A stretch of DNA of 19,550 nucleotides from Microbacterium sp. (GTDB lineage: Bacteria; Actinomycetota; Actinomycetes; Actinomycetales; Microbacteriaceae). The translations under genes were made by a program, and so were the position numbers. Every line of letters begins with the position of its first letter. Within the stretch, counting starts at the first letter, position 1. The DNA is taken from contig DQHP01000172.1 of assembly GCA_003524435.1 (NCBI GenBank), forward strand, positions 1 through 19,550, given 5' to 3'. The notes under the pieces are model-generated. The model made no database searches, was not told the DNA's origin, and saw only the letters and a list, made by a program, of their open reading frames with translations. This document shows positions 10,997 to 19,089 of the stretch, piece by piece.

Positions 10997-11029
10997 AACG
11001 AATAATTAGTAGCTTATCAGCGATTCGTT
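10997..11029. promoter_or_regulatory. AT-rich divergent control region with inverted repeat
   Basis: The 114-bp gap between the HxlR gene and the F420-reductase-like gene contains AACGAAT (10997-11003) and its exact complement ATTCGTT (11023-11029), 19 nt apart. GCTA-N12-TAGC (10994-11013) overlaps the left arm. This stretch is markedly more AT-rich than its surroundings. It is the likely binding region for the HxlR dimer and for both divergent promoters; I could not place -35/-10 pairs with confidence. Confidence 0.5.
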
Positions 11030-11082
11030 TCCGTGGAGCCTGTCGCACAGACTGGATGAACAAAGATCGACGCAATACAAAT

Positions 11083-11088
11083 GAGGAG
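11083..11088 (+). promoter_or_regulatory. Ribosome binding site fixing the GTG start at 11094
   Basis: GAGGAG with a 5-nt spacer to the GTG at 11094 supports this start. A possible -10 (TACAAA, 11076-11081) abuts the site with a weak TGGATG -35 17 bp upstream, which would leave a leader of only a few nucleotides. Confidence 0.6.
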
Positions 11089-11093
11089 CCACG

Positions 11094-11729
11094 GTGACGA
11101 CGATTGCAGTGCTGGGTGTCGGAAGGGTTGGCTCGGCAGTCGCACGAACCGCACTCAGATCAGGCTTCGACGTCAACGTCGCGGGTTCGGGTGCCGCCGA
11201 AGACATCACTTTGCTAACGGAGATCGTCATCCCGGGCGCTGTGCCCATGACCGCCGACGATGCCGTCCGTGACGCAGACATCGTTATTCTCGCGGTGCCG
11301 CTGCACAAGCATCAGTCGATAGCTCCTGCTCCTCTGGCGGGGAAGGTCGTCGTCGACGCGATGAACTGGTGGTCACCGGTCGACGGCGACAGCGATAAAG
11401 CCGACGATACAACCACGAGTGAAACCGTGGCAGAACATTTTGTCGATGCCCGCCTCGTGAAGTCCCTCAACCACATCGGCTATCACGAGCTAGAAGAGGA
11501 CTGGGCCGAACCGGACACAGACGAGCGACGCGCCCTCGCCGTTGCCAGCGACGATGAAGCCGCCGCCGAGCTGGTGTCGACCATGATCGATCGCTTCGGC
11601 TTCGATCCGGTCTACTCTGGACCGCTGCACACCGGCCGTACTTTTGGCCCTGGTACGCACATTTTCAACAGCATCCTGACCAAAGGGGAGCTCGAAGCCG
11701 AGCTCACCTCTCACCAGTACGCTCTCTGA
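11094..11729 (+). CDS. F420-reductase-like NAD(P)-binding oxidoreductase
   Basis: A 211-residue Rossmann-fold protein of the NADPH:F420 oxidoreductase-like (F420_oxidored) family. The dinucleotide-binding loop GVGRVG (8-13) sits at the N-terminus. ADIVILAVPLHKH (61-73), VVVDAMNWW (85-93) and VKSLNHIGYHELEEDW (122-137) are conserved regions of this group. The length is normal. GTG is the start, with a strong Shine-Dalgarno. It leads a probable two-gene transcript with the LLM monooxygenase 37 nt downstream, opposite the HxlR regulator. Whether it uses F420 or another acceptor is undecided: many members in organisms without clear F420 roles are simply annotated NAD(P)-binding. A role in supplying reductant to the LLM enzyme is a plausible inference, not shown. 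Confidence 0.82.
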   Translation: MTTIAVLGVGRVGSAVARTALRSGFDVNVAGSGAAEDITLLTEIVIPGAVPMTADDAVRDADIVILAVPLHKHQSIAPAPLAGKVVVDAMNWWSPVDGDSDKADDTTTSETVAEHFVDARLVKSLNHIGYHELEEDWAEPDTDERRALAVASDDEAAAELVSTMIDRFGFDPVYSGPLHTGRTFGPGTHIFNSILTKGELEAELTSHQYAL

Positions 11730-11766
11730 TTCCCCATTCCAATCCTCACGAACACAGGAAGTAATT

Positions 11767-12804
11767 ATGGAACTTGGCGCCTACAGTTTCGGCGACACCC
11801 AGCGCAACGAAGACGGAGCGCTTCGCTCCACATCCGAAGCGATCAAGAACCTCTTTGACGCGATCGTGCATGCTGACCAAGCGGGCCTCGACTACTTCGC
11901 CGTGGGCGAGCATCACACGTTCGAGATGCCCGCGTCATCTCCTGGAGCAATGATCGCCGCTGCAGCAGGAGCGACGAAACAGATCCGCCTCGGCTCCGGT
12001 GTCAGCGTGATCAGCACTGACGATCCGGTCAGGGTGTTCCAGCAGTTCGCAACCGCCGATGCCGTGTCCGGCGGACGCGTCGAGATCACCGCGGGCCGTG
12101 GATCCTCCGTCGAGTCCTACCCGCTCTTCGGCTATGACCTGCGCGACTACGACCGCCTCTACGAGGAGAAGCTCGATCTGCTGATGCGGATCAACGCCTC
12201 CGACCACGTCACCTGGCAAGGCACCGTCCGCTCTGACCTCGACGATCTTCCCGTTGTGCCGCGTCCCGAAGCCGGCTCACTTCCGCTCTGGGTCGGCACA
12301 GGCGGCAGTGCCCCTTCGTCAGCACGTGCGGGCCGACTCGGCCTGCCGATCAGTTACGGGATCATCGGTGGCGCGCCCCACCGTTTCGCGCCACTCGCCG
12401 AGCTCTACCGGGCAAGTGCCGCTAAGGCAGGGCACACCGGCGCAGACATCAAAGTATCGATCGCTGCGTTGGGACTCGTTGCGTCGACCAAAGGCGAAGC
12501 ACTCGAGCGCTTCTACCCCGGTTGGCGCAAACTCAACGAATCGATGGCAAAACTTCGCGGCTGGGCGACGCCCAGCGATGACGACTACCGCTCCCAAGCG
12601 CATGCGCCGGGCGCCTATTACGTAGGAGACCCCGATGACGTCGCTGAGCGCATCGTTCATCTACACGGATACATGGGGCACATGCGCCACTTCCTGCAGA
12701 TGGATCTCGGCGGCCTCCCGCAGGAGCACCTGCTCGAGTCGCTAACGTTGCTCGCCACCGAAGTGAAACCGCGCGTGGAGAGGCTTCTCTCCAAGAAGGC
12801 CTGA
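11767..12804 (+). CDS. LLM-class (luciferase-like) flavin-dependent monooxygenase
   Basis: A 345-residue TIM-barrel flavin enzyme of the bacterial luciferase superfamily, resembling from memory the Atu2307/SP_0267 subgroup. The start MELGAYSFGD, GEHH (47-50), SSPGAMIAAAAGAT (57-70), the DDPVRVFQQFATADAVSGGRVEITAGRGS region (85-113) and LPLWVGTGG (172-180) are typical of that group. It has no signal peptide, so it is cytoplasmic. It would use FMNH2 (or F420H2) with oxygen. A clear AGGAAG Shine-Dalgarno (11756-11761) sits 5 nt before the ATG. It follows the F420-reductase-like gene and converges on the SsuD-like LLM gene, leaving a 12-nt gap. The two LLM enzymes belong to different subgroups and are not recent duplicates. 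The substrate is unknown. Confidence 0.88.
   Translation: MELGAYSFGDTQRNEDGALRSTSEAIKNLFDAIVHADQAGLDYFAVGEHHTFEMPASSPGAMIAAAAGATKQIRLGSGVSVISTDDPVRVFQQFATADAVSGGRVEITAGRGSSVESYPLFGYDLRDYDRLYEEKLDLLMRINASDHVTWQGTVRSDLDDLPVVPRPEAGSLPLWVGTGGSAPSSARAGRLGLPISYGIIGGAPHRFAPLAELYRASAAKAGHTGADIKVSIAALGLVASTKGEALERFYPGWRKLNESMAKLRGWATPSDDDYRSQAHAPGAYYVGDPDDVAERIVHLHGYMGHMRHFLQMDLGGLPQEHLLESLTLLATEVKPRVERLLSKKA
12776..12793. terminator. Hairpin at the convergent LLM gene ends
   Basis: TGGAGAG-GCTT-CTCTCCA is a perfect 7-bp stem with a 4-nt loop inside the last codons of the plus-strand LLM gene, 9-26 nt before its stop ends. It lies just past the end of the opposing gene as well, so it could terminate both. 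No U-tract follows, so this is tentative. Confidence 0.3.
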
Positions 12805-12816
12805 CTCAACGCAGCC

Positions 12817-13935
12817 CTAAGCGACCCGCTCCTGGTTGATCTCATCGCGAAGCTTGGCGCCGTCGCGCAGCAACGGCACCAACTCCTTGCCCCAGTCGCG
12901 CACATCTTCCAGCGGGTCGAACCCGCGGATAAGGAACCGCGTCACGCCCAGGTCGTAGTACTTCAGCAGTGCCTCAGCAACCTGTGCGGGCGTGCCCACG
13001 GGCGCTGTCGAGTTGCCGGACGGCCCGGTGAGGCGCGTGATTCCCAGCCACAGCCGCTCGTCATGCACGTCGCCGCGCTTCGCGTGCTCCTGCAGGCGAT
13101 CGGCAGATACGGCCGTGCGCTCCCGGTGCAGCGGCTCGGCAAATGCGAGCGTGTTGCCAGTCTTCTTACTCTCGAGGAGCTGCTCTGCGTGCGCGTAGAT
13201 CCGATCGGCTTTGCCCCATGCCTCGTCTTCGGTGTCGGCGATGATCGGACGCGTGGAGAGGCTGAACTCGATTGTGCGTCCTTCCTTGGCTGCAGCCGCC
13301 CGGATCACACGAATATGCTCGGCGACGTCGGCGAGAGGCTCACCGAAGAGCATGTACACATCGGCGTTCTTCGCGCCCACCTCTACAGCACCCCCGGAAA
13401 GTCCTCCGAAGAAGACCGGGATGCCCTCAGGCGTTGCCGGCTTGACGCCCGAGTACGCACCCTCGAACTGATAGAACTCGCCCTCGTGATCGAAGGGTTC
13501 CTCCTCGGTGAGGGACTTGCGCAACACATCGATGAACTCACCGGTCCGCCGGTAGCGATCTGCTTTTTCACTGAAGTCGCCATCGCGACGTTGGTCGGCC
13601 TCGCTTCCACCAGTGATGTGGTGGATCGCGACGCGTCCGCCGCCGGTGAGGTGGTCGAGGGTCGCAAGCTTGCGGGCGACGATCGTCGGCGGGACGAAGC
13701 CGGGCCGGTGCGCGATGAGCACCTTCAGCCGTTCTGTGGAATGAAGTGCCGCAGATGCCACGGCGAAACCATCCGGCGAGCTCGCACTGTAGCCGATCAG
13801 CACACGGTCGAACCCGGCATCCTCATGGGCCCGGGAGAAGTCTCGGACAAAGGCTGCGTCAACGACCGGGCCGTCCAGCTCTTTCGACTCTGACCCTGCG
13901 GTCGTGGCGATCATTCCCAACAGTTCAATAGGCAT
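12817..13935 (-). CDS. SsuD-like FMNH2-dependent LLM monooxygenase
   Basis: A 372-residue luciferase-superfamily monooxygenase close to alkanesulfonate monooxygenase SsuD (381 residues in E. coli). Key regions are EDAGFDRVLIGYS (38-50), LIAHRPGFVPPTIVARKLATLD (73-94), HHITGGSEADQRRDGDF (105-121) matching the SsuD region around VTGGDP, and a C-terminal VGTPAQVAEALLKYYDLGVTRFLIRGFDP. Family members oxidise sulfonates, sulfones or thioethers with FMNH2 and oxygen and cleave C-S bonds. The SsuD motif with His228 reads STRPI here (227-231), so the exact substrate is open. It is the last gene of the ABC-transporter operon, starting 15 nt after the ATPase stop with a GGAG 9 nt upstream, which strongly suggests that it acts on the imported compound. 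FMNH2 may come from the 81-647 reductase. Confidence 0.9.
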   Translation of the reverse strand: MPIELLGMIATTAGSESKELDGPVVDAAFVRDFSRAHEDAGFDRVLIGYSASSPDGFAVASAALHSTERLKVLIAHRPGFVPPTIVARKLATLDHLTGGGRVAIHHITGGSEADQRRDGDFSEKADRYRRTGEFIDVLRKSLTEEEPFDHEGEFYQFEGAYSGVKPATPEGIPVFFGGLSGGAVEVGAKNADVYMLFGEPLADVAEHIRVIRAAAAKEGRTIEFSLSTRPIIADTEDEAWGKADRIYAHAEQLLESKKTGNTLAFAEPLHRERTAVSADRLQEHAKRGDVHDERLWLGITRLTGPSGNSTAPVGTPAQVAEALLKYYDLGVTRFLIRGFDPLEDVRDWGKELVPLLRDGAKLRDEINQERVA

Positions 13936-13950
13936 TGCAGAAACTCCGTT

Positions 13951-14814
13951 TCAGGGGCGGTTGGCAGAGCGGGTACGGATAACAGGGACAGAGTCGATCA
14001 ACAGTCGGGTGTAGGGATGCTGCGGCTCGGCGATGACGCGCCTGGTCGGGCCGTCTTCGACGATGTGGCCCTGGTTGAGAACAACAAGGCGATCGCTCAT
14101 CGCGGCCAGCGAGCCGATGTCATGCGAGATTACGAGCATGGCCAGGTCGCTGCCGCGTCGATCACGCAGTGCGATAAGCGCCTGAACGACCCGGTCGCGG
14201 CTTGCGGCATCCAACGCACTAACGGGTTCGTCGAGCACCAGTAGTTTCGGTTCGACGACGAGAGCCCTGGCGATCGCGGCCCGCTGGCGCTGTCCGCCAG
14301 ACAGCCCGGACGGCAGTCGACGGATGAGTTCTTCATCCAGACCGACCGCATCTAACGCGGCAGCCAGTCTTCGTTCAGCATCCGGTGTGGCGACACGAGC
14401 GATCTGCAAGCCTTCCCGAATGGAGTTGGCCACACAGATGCCAGGGTCGAGCGAGCGCAGCGGATCCTGGAACACGTACTGCGCTGCGCCCGAACGGCGC
14501 CACGCTCGCAGCCTATTGCCGCGAAGCCTGGTGAGATCGCGACCCGCCACCTGTAACCGGCCTTCAGAAGGTGCGACAGCGCGCAACACAGTGCGCGCGA
14601 GTGTGGTCTTTCCCGAACCGGATTCTCCGACCACGCCGACGACCTCGCCGGGAAGCACGGTCAATGAGATCTGATCGAGCACGCGCACCTTGCCATAGTC
14701 GACCGAGACGCCGTCCAGCTGTAATGCTGGCCCCTGTACCGGGATCACGCGTCCTCGAGATTCCAGGCGACGCGGAGCGGCGGCTGAAGTGGGCAGTGTG
14801 GAGGGAAGGGTCAT
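13951..14814 (-). CDS. ABC transporter ATP-binding protein (OppF/DppF-like)
   Basis: A 287-residue ATPase, the second nucleotide-binding subunit of an Opp/Dpp-type importer. It has Walker A GESGSGKT (63-70), Q-loop FQDP (115-118), signature LSGGQ (171-175), Walker B LLVLDEP (191-197) and switch His231. The C-terminus has HPYTRLLIDSVP but stops soon after, so the usual cysteine-containing oligopeptide extension is missing. The ATG overlaps the stop of the partner ATPase by 4 nt (14811-14814), with a GAGG about 9 nt upstream. The first 30 residues before the ABC fold are a Pro/Ala/Ser-rich lead. The protein works at the cytoplasmic face with the two permeases encoded upstream. The role is clear; substrate specificity comes from the binding protein. 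Confidence 0.92.
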   Translation of the reverse strand: MTLPSTLPTSAAAPRRLESRGRVIPVQGPALQLDGVSVDYGKVRVLDQISLTVLPGEVVGVVGESGSGKTTLARTVLRAVAPSEGRLQVAGRDLTRLRGNRLRAWRRSGAAQYVFQDPLRSLDPGICVANSIREGLQIARVATPDAERRLAAALDAVGLDEELIRRLPSGLSGGQRQRAAIARALVVEPKLLVLDEPVSALDAASRDRVVQALIALRDRRGSDLAMLVISHDIGSLAAMSDRLVVLNQGHIVEDGPTRRVIAEPQHPYTRLLIDSVPVIRTRSANRP

Positions 14815-15656
14815 GCAAGATACCTCTCTAATCCATACGCCGCGTGCGCGGAGAGCAACTCGCGCGTGTAGGGGTGACCTGGGGCCCGAAGCACCCGCGA
14901 CGTTGCACCGGCTTCGACGACTCGTCCGTCACGAAACACCTGAACCCGCTCGCACACCTGCGCAACAACAGCGAGGTCATGCGAAACAAGGATGAGAGCA
15001 AGGTCTCGCTCGAGCCGAAGCCGGGCGAGCAGTTCGAGCAACTCCGCTTGCACGGTGACATCGAGTGCGGTCGTCGCCTCGTCCGCGATCAGCACAGCAG
15101 GGTCTGCGGCGAGCGCCATTGCGATGAGCACACGTTGCAGCATCCCTCCGCTCAGCTGCGCGACGCGCTGGCGAAGCACCAGGTCAACGCGACGGATGCC
15201 GAGGTCATCAAGTAGCTCGCGTGCGCGTTCACGGGCGATGCGTCGCGGCACTCCGGCCGTGACCCGCAGGGTCTCTTCAAGTTGCGCCCCCACAGGGACG
15301 GCGGGATGCAGGTATGACGCAGGATCTTGGAACACGGCAGCAACCCTCGTGCCGCGTACCCGTCTCCAGTCTCTCTCGGATGCGTGCGTCAGATTCTGCT
15401 CGTCGATTCGCACTGCCCCGCCGGTGATACTCAGCCCGGCGGGAAGGATGCCCAGTAGTGCGCGGCACGTGAGAGTCTTGCCGCTGCCCGATTCTCCTAC
15501 GATGCCCACAGCCTCACCGGGGCGCACCGCAACGGACACAGCATGGACGAGTTCAGTACCGTCATCCGCGGTGATCACCAGCTGTTCCGCGGCGGCCACA
15601 GCTGGCCTGGCAAGTGAGCCCTCATCGAACGACGGAGACAGCGGAGCATCAGACAT
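14811..15656 (-). CDS. ABC transporter ATP-binding protein (OppD/DppD-like)
   Basis: A 281-residue ATPase, the first nucleotide-binding subunit. It shows Walker A GESGSGKT (54-61), FQDP (109-112), signature LSGGM (168-172), Walker B VLIADEATTALD (188-199) and His226, with HPYTRELLSA at 261-270. It pairs with the OppF-like ATPase encoded next. I placed the start at 15656, because an AAGGAG Shine-Dalgarno (15664-15669) lies exactly 7 nt upstream; the open frame continues to 15722, but the extra residues read inside the permease gene. The start region overlaps the end of the permease gene by 8 nt. As in its partner, the family's C-terminal extension is short. The signature LSGGM instead of LSGGQ is a common variant in this subgroup. 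Confidence 0.92.
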   Translation of the reverse strand: MSDAPLSPSFDEGSLARPAVAAAEQLVITADDGTELVHAVSVAVRPGEAVGIVGESGSGKTLTCRALLGILPAGLSITGGAVRIDEQNLTHASERDWRRVRGTRVAAVFQDPASYLHPAVPVGAQLEETLRVTAGVPRRIARERARELLDDLGIRRVDLVLRQRVAQLSGGMLQRVLIAMALAADPAVLIADEATTALDVTVQAELLELLARLRLERDLALILVSHDLAVVAQVCERVQVFRDGRVVEAGATSRVLRAPGHPYTRELLSAHAAYGLERYLA

Positions 15657-16512
15657 GGGTCTTCTCCTTTCGACGGGCTCGTGCGGGGGCGGCATCCGCC
15701 CCGAGTACGTCACGTGCGGCATCGGCGAGGAGATTCAGAGCACCGACGGTGATGATGATCGCGAGCGCAGGCCCGATCGGTCCGAGGGGGCGCTGGCTGA
15801 GGTAGCCAAGGTCGCTGGCGAGCATTCCACCCCAAGTAGGGGCGGGTGGCTGCACGCCGATGCCGAGAAACGTCAGCGAGGCGACAGCGAGCAGTGCGCC
15901 GCCGAGAGCGGAAACGGATGCCACAACGAGGTTGGGAGCGACCTGACGCCAGACATGCTTTCGCAGTACCCACCAGGCTGAGCCCCCCAGGAACAGCGCA
16001 GCCTCGACGTATTGAGAATCGCGCACGCGTAGTGTCGCCGCACGGGCAATACGAAAGAAGCTCGGAGCGATCAAGATGCCGATGGCCAGCGTCGCCTGTA
16101 TGAGACCGTTGCCCAGGAGGGCAGCGAACACGATCGCAAACAGAATGAACGGCAACGACAGCAACGCATCGACGACGCGCAGTGATAGCCACTCGCCGAT
16201 CCTCGGGACGAAGGCGCTGAGAGCACCGGGGACCGCACCCACGATCAGCCCGATGAGGGCTGCTCCCAGCGCGCTGAGAAGCGATGCCGGTGCGCCTGCC
16301 AGCAAACGGCTGAGCACGTCGCGTCCGAGATAGTCAGTGCCGAGCGGGTGTGCGATTGAAGAATCCTGCAGGGCGTTCGCGGTATCTTGCGCGAGCGGGT
16401 TGTACGGTGCCAGTGCTGGTCCGGCAATCGCAACCACCGCAACGGCAAGAATGACCAATAGCGCTATGCGCACGGTCCATCCGGCACTCCAGAGCCGAGT
16501 CAGTGCGTTCAT
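15649..16512 (-). CDS. ABC transporter permease (DppC/OppC-like)
   Basis: A 287-residue inner-membrane permease of the binding-protein-dependent dipeptide/oligopeptide type. The first helix is at about 15-32. The family's periplasmic motif HPLGTDYLGRDVLSRLLAG (55-73) follows, then about five helices. The EAA loop that contacts the ATPases is at about 170-192 (EAALFLGGSAWWVLRKHVWR). The C-terminus is basic (RARRKEK). It overlaps the upstream permease stop by 4 nt (16509-16512) and the downstream ATPase start by 8 nt, so the operon is translationally coupled. By family knowledge it forms a heterodimer channel with the DppB-like subunit. Confidence 0.93.
   Translation of the reverse strand: MNALTRLWSAGWTVRIALLVILAVAVVAIAGPALAPYNPLAQDTANALQDSSIAHPLGTDYLGRDVLSRLLAGAPASLLSALGAALIGLIVGAVPGALSAFVPRIGEWLSLRVVDALLSLPFILFAIVFAALLGNGLIQATLAIGILIAPSFFRIARAATLRVRDSQYVEAALFLGGSAWWVLRKHVWRQVAPNLVVASVSALGGALLAVASLTFLGIGVQPPAPTWGGMLASDLGYLSQRPLGPIGPALAIIITVGALNLLADAARDVLGADAAPARARRKEKTHV
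15664..15669 (-). promoter_or_regulatory. Ribosome binding site fixing the OppD-like start
   Basis: AAGGAG on the minus strand, 7 nt before the ATG at 15656 and inside the permease coding end. It decides between this start and the upstream in-frame codon at 15722. Confidence 0.7.
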
Positions 16513-17531
16513 GCGGCGCTCCGTCCTGTGCCGCCGGTGCGGACGATGATGAGGTTGATAACCGCTCCGATGACGACAACCATGAGGATTGTGACGAGCA
16601 GCACCCCCTGCACCACGGGGATATCTCCTTGCAGCGCCGCGCGGTTAGCGAGTTGGCCGAGCCCCGGCATCCCGAAGATGACCTCGGTGATGACCGCTCC
16701 GCCGATAAGGCGTGGAGCGTGCACTCCGAGCACCGAAAGCGCGGGCGTCGACGCGATCGGCAACGCATGGCGGAACACGATCCGTCCGGGCGCGAGACCA
16801 TGCACGCGGGCACCGATGATGAAGTTCTCCCGCAGCGTTCCGACAAGCGACGTGCGCAATTGGCGAGCGATGTCGGCGCCCGCATCGAGGCTGAGTGCGA
16901 CCGACGGCAGCACCAGGCACATCAACCAGCCGCTGACGCTCGCCTGCGGCGGCACATACCCCGCAACAGGAAAGATCGGGATCGCATACGAGAACAACAG
17001 AATGAGCCCAATTGCCGCAACGAACGCGGGAACCGTCGCCGAGACCGTGCTCACAAGCGTCACCGCACGATCAACGATCCCGCCCCTGCTGACCGCAGCG
17101 AGCACGCCGCCGGTGAATCCGAACAGCAGCGCGAGCACTATCGCTCCTGAGGCGATTGACAAGCTCACGGGGAAGGCCTGCACCACACTGTCAGCGACAG
17201 GAATCGTCGTGAACCAACTCGCGCCGAGATCGCCGGTAACGGCCCCGGAGATCCAGTCGAAGTAACGCACCAGAAACGGCCGGTCCAGGCCGAAAACATG
17301 GTTAAGCCTGTCGACGTCGGCCTGAGTCGCAACCTCGCCCAGTGCGACCGCAGCGGGATTGGAACCACTCGCGGCGCCCAAAGCGAATGTCGCAAACGTC
17401 GCGAAGACGAAGACGGTGGCTGCGGTGCCGAGCGTGGCCAGCGCTGTGCGCAGCCACGGCCACGCACGACGCCCGGTCGATAGGCCCTCGACGCTGGGCG
17501 CGAGCGGCACCTCAGCAATCGCGGTCGCCAT
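16509..17531 (-). CDS. ABC transporter permease (DppB/OppB-like)
   Basis: A 340-residue permease. A hydrophilic N-terminus (1-27) precedes the first helix (about 30-52). The DppB-type periplasmic region ADVDRLNHVFGLDRPFLVRYFDW (71-93) and the GDLGASWFTTIPV segment (100-112) follow. The coupling (EAA) loop IIGARVHGLAPGRIVFRHALP is at 238-258. Near the C-terminus, EVIFGMPGLGQL (283-294) is the family signature. It begins 4 nt after the binding-protein stop and ends in a 4-nt overlap with the DppC-like gene. Together with that subunit it forms the membrane channel. The N-terminus is longer than usual for DppB, but no better start is seen. The family call is secure. Confidence 0.93.
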   Translation of the reverse strand: MATAIAEVPLAPSVEGLSTGRRAWPWLRTALATLGTAATVFVFATFATFALGAASGSNPAAVALGEVATQADVDRLNHVFGLDRPFLVRYFDWISGAVTGDLGASWFTTIPVADSVVQAFPVSLSIASGAIVLALLFGFTGGVLAAVSRGGIVDRAVTLVSTVSATVPAFVAAIGLILLFSYAIPIFPVAGYVPPQASVSGWLMCLVLPSVALSLDAGADIARQLRTSLVGTLRENFIIGARVHGLAPGRIVFRHALPIASTPALSVLGVHAPRLIGGAVITEVIFGMPGLGQLANRAALQGDIPVVQGVLLVTILMVVVIGAVINLIIVRTGGTGRSAA

Positions 17532-17535
17532 GCGC

Positions 17536-19053
17536 TCAGCCCTCGACCTTCACGTCTTCCCAGCGCTGCACATCGAGCCAGTGCTGGATGCCGGTGACCT
17601 TCTGCGGGTGGATAAGGATGCGCGGCCAACTGAAGAGGAAGGTGTTCGGCTGCTGCGCGACACCGATCGCAACGGCATCCTGAAGCTTCTGCGCGTATTC
17701 TGCGTCGTCAGTCGGCGTTGCCCGAGCCACGTCAATCGCGGCGGTCAGTTCGTCAGGTGTCTCGCGACCGAGGTTCATGAGTCCCTCGGGCCCGTACAGC
17801 ACCTCCAGCGCCTGCAGCGGTGACTGGCGACCGGAGTAGCTATCCAGCACAAACGGGAAAGTGCGCTGCACGTAATTCTGCGAGATCGCGGCGGCAGCTT
17901 GCACGTTCAACGTGACCCCGATTCCGGCTTCGGCCCACTGCGCCTGCAGCAACTCGGCGAGCGCCGTGTCATCCTCGCCGAGCGTCAGCGTGATGTCGAC
18001 ACCGTCGGAGTACCCGGCCTCGGCGAGGAGATCCTTCGCGGCGTCAACGTCGTGCGGGTAAAGATCGTTCAGTTCTTCGTTGTGTGCCACGTATCCCTCA
18101 GGAAACGGTTGCCAGTTCGCAGTGCCGTGACCGAAATAGGTCGCGTCGATGAGGGCTTGTCGATCGGTGGCGTGGCTGATCGCCTGCAGCACTCGTTGAT
18201 CGTCAAAGGGGGCGACGGTGCCGTTGACGTCGAGAGCGCGCACGGTGAGCGCCTTGATCACTTCGACGTCCAATCCCGCACTCTCGGCGGCCTGAGCCTG
18301 CGAGGCGGGGACGGTCGACACATCCCACTGTCCCGAGCTGACGCCCGCAACGGCAGTCGCGTCATCCGCCACCGGTACGACAGAGAGATCGTCGATGAAG
18401 ATGTGATCGGCGTTCCAGTACTCGTCGTTCTTCTCCAGCGTCGCGTGAGCGTTCGGCACGTACTCAGTCAGCGCGAACGGGCCGGCGCCCTCAGGCTGAG
18501 TGGCAAGCGACGCCACGTCGTCAAAGGCGGTGGGGTTCACGATGAATCCGGTCTTTCCGGCAAACAGGTAGGGCACCTGGTAGTCGGCCTGGTCGAGGTG
18601 CACCGTGACTGTGTATTCGTCAATGGCATCGACAGCCGTGATGATGCGCAACTGCCCCGCAAGTGTGGAGTTCTCCTGGTCACGCCCGCGCTCGAGATTG
18701 AGTTTGACCGCTTCTGCAGTGATGGGGCTACCGTCGCTGAAGGCACCGTCTTCGCGCAGATGAAACGTGATCGCGGTGCCGTCGGCGCTGTACTCCCACG
18801 ATTCAGCAAGGCCGGGCACTGGCTCACCGTCGGTGTCAAGTTGCGTAAGTCCGTCGTAGACAAGGGCGAGGGCGTGAGTGTCCCACCCGGCGGTAGAGGT
18901 CACCGGATCCCAACTTGTCGGCAGCCGCCAGCCCCATGTGAGAGACGTGCCGTCGGCGGTGTCGCCGGACGCCTGTGTGGAGGCGCACCCGGTGAAGGCG
19001 AGAGCGGCGATCGTGAGAGCGGCAAGCGGCGCGAGTCGTGGTCGTGAGGTCAT
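17536..19053 (-). CDS. ABC transporter substrate-binding lipoprotein (family 5, DppA/OppA-like)
   Basis: A 505-residue extracytoplasmic solute-binding protein of SBP family 5, the receptor of the importer. The N-terminus RPRLAPLAALTIAALAFTGC is a lipoprotein signal with Cys23 as the probable lipidated residue (lipobox FTGC, with an atypical Phe at -3). Mature features include LVYDGLTQLDTDGEPVPGLAESWEYSADGTAITFHLREDGAFSDGSPITAEAV near the N-terminus, which is the family 5 hallmark. Start 19053 was chosen because the signal peptide begins there; upstream in-frame ATGs give a basic, non-signal extension. A candidate -10 (TACGTT) ends 7 nt before the ATG, and no good Shine-Dalgarno is seen. It is the first gene of the six-gene operon. 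Family 5 receptors bind peptides, opines, nickel chelates or other amino-acid derivatives; the SsuD-like enzyme downstream hints at an organosulfur ligand. Confidence 0.93.
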   Translation of the reverse strand: MTSRPRLAPLAALTIAALAFTGCASTQASGDTADGTSLTWGWRLPTSWDPVTSTAGWDTHALALVYDGLTQLDTDGEPVPGLAESWEYSADGTAITFHLREDGAFSDGSPITAEAVKLNLERGRDQENSTLAGQLRIITAVDAIDEYTVTVHLDQADYQVPYLFAGKTGFIVNPTAFDDVASLATQPEGAGPFALTEYVPNAHATLEKNDEYWNADHIFIDDLSVVPVADDATAVAGVSSGQWDVSTVPASQAQAAESAGLDVEVIKALTVRALDVNGTVAPFDDQRVLQAISHATDRQALIDATYFGHGTANWQPFPEGYVAHNEELNDLYPHDVDAAKDLLAEAGYSDGVDITLTLGEDDTALAELLQAQWAEAGIGVTLNVQAAAAISQNYVQRTFPFVLDSYSGRQSPLQALEVLYGPEGLMNLGRETPDELTAAIDVARATPTDDAEYAQKLQDAVAIGVAQQPNTFLFSWPRILIHPQKVTGIQHWLDVQRWEDVKVEG

Positions 19054-19060
19054 GGATGCG

Positions 19061-19089
19061 AACGTAGAAGCCCTTTTCGTCTCAATCCA
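19061..19089 (-). promoter_or_regulatory. Candidate promoter of the transporter operon
   Basis: On the minus strand, TGGATT (19084-19089, weak -35) is separated by 17 bp from TACGTT (19061-19066, TAnnnT), which ends 7 nt before the ATG at 19053. The 119-bp divergent gap (19054-19172) also carries TCGG-N5-CCGA, but I see no riboswitch or clear operator in it. Confidence 0.35.

Noticed and set aside
14992..15981. A 329-residue Ser/Arg/Ala-rich plus-strand frame
   Set aside because: Antisense to the OppD-like ATPase and the permease; low-complexity shadow of high-GC coding.
17899..19047. A 382-residue open frame on the plus strand
   Set aside because: Fully antisense to the substrate-binding lipoprotein, whose family match is clear; no ribosome site or domain supports it.
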